Shown in pieces: positions 62,463 to 64,000 of a stretch of 64,000 nucleotides of DNA. Origin of the DNA: Niallia taxi. GTDB taxonomy: Bacteria > Bacillota > Bacilli > Bacillales > Cytobacillaceae. The notes below the pieces were generated by a model. It saw nothing but the letters and a program-made list of their open reading frames with translations. It was not told the origin of the DNA and did not search any database. Position numbers and translations under genes: made by a program. The stretch covers positions 62,001-126,000 of the forward strand of contig NZ_RZTZ01000014.1 in assembly GCF_004005475.1 (NCBI RefSeq), given 5' to 3'. Each line of letters opens with the position of its first letter. The first letter of the stretch is position 1.

Positions 62463-62765
62463 TAGTCAGATTCCTACTGCATATATTTTGGACAATAATA
62501 AAAGAGGCATCTTCTATATGCCTCAAGCTTTCCAGTAGTTATATGTATTTGTTTATGTATTAACCTTTCATTTTGTTCATTAGCCTTATTATTTGATTAT
62601 CTAGTTCTTCATTTCTAGCACGAAAATAATTAAAATCCTCTTCTAGGCCTACTAGCGGGCAATTGTAAGTTATTTACTTAACTTTCTGTATTTAAGTTTA
62701 GCTAGTAACGTGTAAAACGAATTATTAGAAATACACATTCTTTTCTATAAAAAGGAGGTATTTCC
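62463..62765. other. Intergenic region with a possible gene tail
   Basis: About 300 bp. On the minus strand 62560-62664 is a stop-free frame of protein-like quality (NCPLVGLEEDFNYFRARNEE, then LDNQIIRLMNKMKG) but with no start codon or ribosome binding site. It may be a decayed gene. Confidence 0.3.
62500..62525 (+). terminator. Weak hairpin after the tiny peptide gene
   Basis: GAGGCAT pairs with ATGCCTC around CTTCTAT. There is no T run after it, so termination is uncertain. Confidence 0.4.
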
Positions 62766-62936
62766 ATGCAGTTGGATTACATATCAGCACTTCCAATATT
62801 AGGTCTATTTTTCTTTAACATCATTCCTCTTGTCATTGCTGCTATTGCCGTCGTTTATTTGTTCAAGCTCATGAAGGAAAGAAATCATCTTCTTAAAGAG
62901 ATAGCGCAAAGGCTTGAAAAATTAAATAAAGATTGA
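62766..62936 (+). CDS. Small membrane protein of 56 residues
   Basis: One or two hydrophobic segments (LPILGLFFFNIIPLVIAAIA) followed by an amphipathic, coiled-coil-like cytoplasmic tail (KERNHLLKEIAQRLEKLN). AAAGGAGG stands eight bases before the ATG and a strong terminator follows the stop. Likely real; no family named. Confidence 0.7.
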   Translation: MQLDYISALPILGLFFFNIIPLVIAAIAVVYLFKLMKERNHLLKEIAQRLEKLNKD

Positions 62937-62952
62937 ATGAGCTTCCTTTATA

Positions 62953-62990
62953 CGAAAAAAAAAGCAGATGGCACTCATCTGCTTTTTTCA
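62953..62990. terminator. Bidirectional intrinsic terminator
   Basis: AAAAGCAGATG pairs with CATCTGCTTTT around GCACT, with long A and T runs, between convergent genes. Confidence 0.9.
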
Positions 62991-62999
62991 AGTGGTTCA

Positions 63000-63836
63000 T
63001 TATTTTGCAAGAAACTGAATTAATTCCTTGTTAAATCTGTCTGCATGTGTTGCGTTAAATCCGTGTGGAGCTCCTTCTACAACGACTAGCTCAGAGTTTG
63101 CAAGCATATTGTGAGCTAGCTTACCGCTTGCTTCTAAAGGAACGACACCGTCTGAATCACCGTGGATAACCAATGTTGGAACAGTGATGCTAGCTAAATC
63201 ATTGCGGAAGTCCGTGCGCCCAAATGCGCCAATGCAATCAAGCGTGCCTTTCGGTGATGCGAATGCTGCAATATCACGATTGTATAATCGCAGTGGTTCA
63301 CTAACAAGGTCCTTGTTTTCACCTGCCGTAAAGAAATTATGCGTAAACTCTTCGAGGAAAGCGATACGATCTGTTTTAACACCATTTTCAAATTCAGCAA
63401 TTGTTGCATCATCAAGTGCTCCCTCTGGATGATCAGCTGATTTATACATGTATGGAGGAACAGCACCAGCTAAAACAGCTTTTTCGATGCGCTCCTCTCC
63501 ATATGTACTAATGTAACGGACCACTTCTCCGCCTCCCATAGAAAAACCTACAAGTGTTACATCTTGAAGCTCCAGATGCTCTATTAAAGTGTGCAGGTCT
63601 TTTGTTAATGTATCATAGTCATAGCCTTCATATGGTTGTGAGGATTGACCAAAACCACGGCGATCATAAGCAATTACTCGATATCCAGCATCAATTAACG
63701 CAGGAACTTGAGCTTCCCAAGAACGAGAGCTTAACGGCCATCCATGAATAAGCACAATTGGTTTCCCGCTTCCATGGTCCTCGTAGTATATTTTAACTGG
63801 TTCATTATTTACTGTATCGACTGTTAATTTTGGCAT
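63000..63836 (-). CDS. Alpha/beta hydrolase (non-heme haloperoxidase/arylesterase-like)
   Basis: A 278-residue cytoplasmic hydrolase. HGWPLSSRSW gives the oxyanion loop, Ser99 in GFSMGG is the nucleophile, Asp lies in VIHGDSDGVVP and His in GAPHGFN. The YDRRGFGQSSQP and FSMGGGEVVRY motifs fit the bacterial non-heme chloroperoxidase/arylesterase group. A frame opens at 63851, but GGAGG is before the ATG at 63836. It is the last gene in the window. Natural substrate unknown. Confidence 0.88.
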   Translation of the reverse strand: MPKLTVDTVNNEPVKIYYEDHGSGKPIVLIHGWPLSSRSWEAQVPALIDAGYRVIAYDRRGFGQSSQPYEGYDYDTLTKDLHTLIEHLELQDVTLVGFSMGGGEVVRYISTYGEERIEKAVLAGAVPPYMYKSADHPEGALDDATIAEFENGVKTDRIAFLEEFTHNFFTAGENKDLVSEPLRLYNRDIAAFASPKGTLDCIGAFGRTDFRNDLASITVPTLVIHGDSDGVVPLEASGKLAHNMLANSELVVVEGAPHGFNATHADRFNKELIQFLAK

Positions 63837-64000
63837 TTTCTCAACCTCCAATAATAATTTGTTTTTAGCAAAGCATATGCTAAGGCATCTGCATTAGTCT
63901 TTTTTTACTTAAGACAACCTTTCAGTACTATACCCAACAATTTTTCTCGGTAATCGTCAGATTTATATTTATACCATTCTATAACTATCATAAGCATTGC
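63837..64000. other. Upstream region at window edge
   Basis: AT-rich leader of the hydrolase gene on the minus strand; no other feature is supported before the window ends. Confidence 0.35.

Overview
The window looks like a chromosomal segment from a low-GC, endospore-forming Bacillaceae bacterium (Bacillus sensu lato). Evidence: strong AGGAGG-type ribosome binding sites, many intrinsic terminators, sporulation genes (SspP, a CotM-like Hsp20 protein, YjcZ-type peptide, Spo0E-like phosphatase, SirA with a Spo0A box), a bacillithiol S-transferase (BstA/YfiT), and a gene order that partly matches the B. subtilis lexA-yneA-yneB-ynzC-tkt-sirA-yneF-ccdA-yneI-ccdC ... cotM-sspP-acnA neighbourhood. 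I cannot fix the species from sequence alone. No rRNA, tRNA, CRISPR array, prophage or complete insertion sequence was seen.

Layout. 0.3-4 kb: an MFS exporter, then a coupled PLP aminotransferase and D-2-hydroxyacid dehydrogenase, then a rhodanese. 4-9.4 kb: acnA with a CcpC-type operator, an inverted-repeat-bounded noncoding element, sspP and a CotM-like gene. 9.9-15.5 kb: ABC-F ATPase, K+ channel, Fur-box-linked heme monooxygenase, an LPXTG-type protein with its class D sortase, and a methyltransferase. 15.6-28.4 kb: a giant membrane protein, HelD, an MFS protein, an LTA-synthase-family protein, an M42 peptidase, CwlK and a GlnL-like regulator. 28.7-38.6 kb: LysM-NlpC/P60 hydrolase, SbcCD, cold-shock protein, a DUF1659-DUF2922-YvrJ-holin cluster, DbpA and an isochorismatase-family hydrolase. 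39-47.7 kb: the conserved ccdC-yneI-ccdA, Spo0E-like, yneF-sirA-tkt, ynzC-yneB-yneA and divergent lexA block with its SOS operators. 47.8-57 kb: small proteins, a YcgL-like nucleotidyltransferase with YbaK, a CBO0543-like protein, phosphatase, NUDIX, a signal peptidase I with an apparent frameshift, and a three-subunit xanthine-dehydrogenase-type hydroxylase. 57-64 kb: queF, BstA, a LOG-family protein, small membrane proteins, a HemD-like protein and an alpha/beta hydrolase.

The most striking locus is queF (57,257-58,024). The gene for the preQ0 reductase of queuosine synthesis is interrupted immediately after the codon for its catalytic cysteine by a 267-nt sequence with the hallmarks of a self-splicing group I intron: P1 with a u.G splice-site pair, paired P4 strands, a P6a hairpin, typical R and S elements forming P7, a P9 hairpin and a terminal G. 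Removing it restores a continuous 166-residue QueF. Upstream lies a preQ1-I riboswitch with a terminator and a possible antiterminator, so two structured RNAs, a metabolite sensor and a ribozyme, lie in series on one transcript. I do not recall a described group I intron in queF.

Secondary points: a homopolymer frameshift at the start of a signal peptidase gene, a 50-residue gene that seems to start at ATT, an inverted-repeat element of about 340 bp, a candidate structured RNA ahead of the glnL-like gene, and a roughly 30-kb segment separating genes that are neighbours in B. subtilis.
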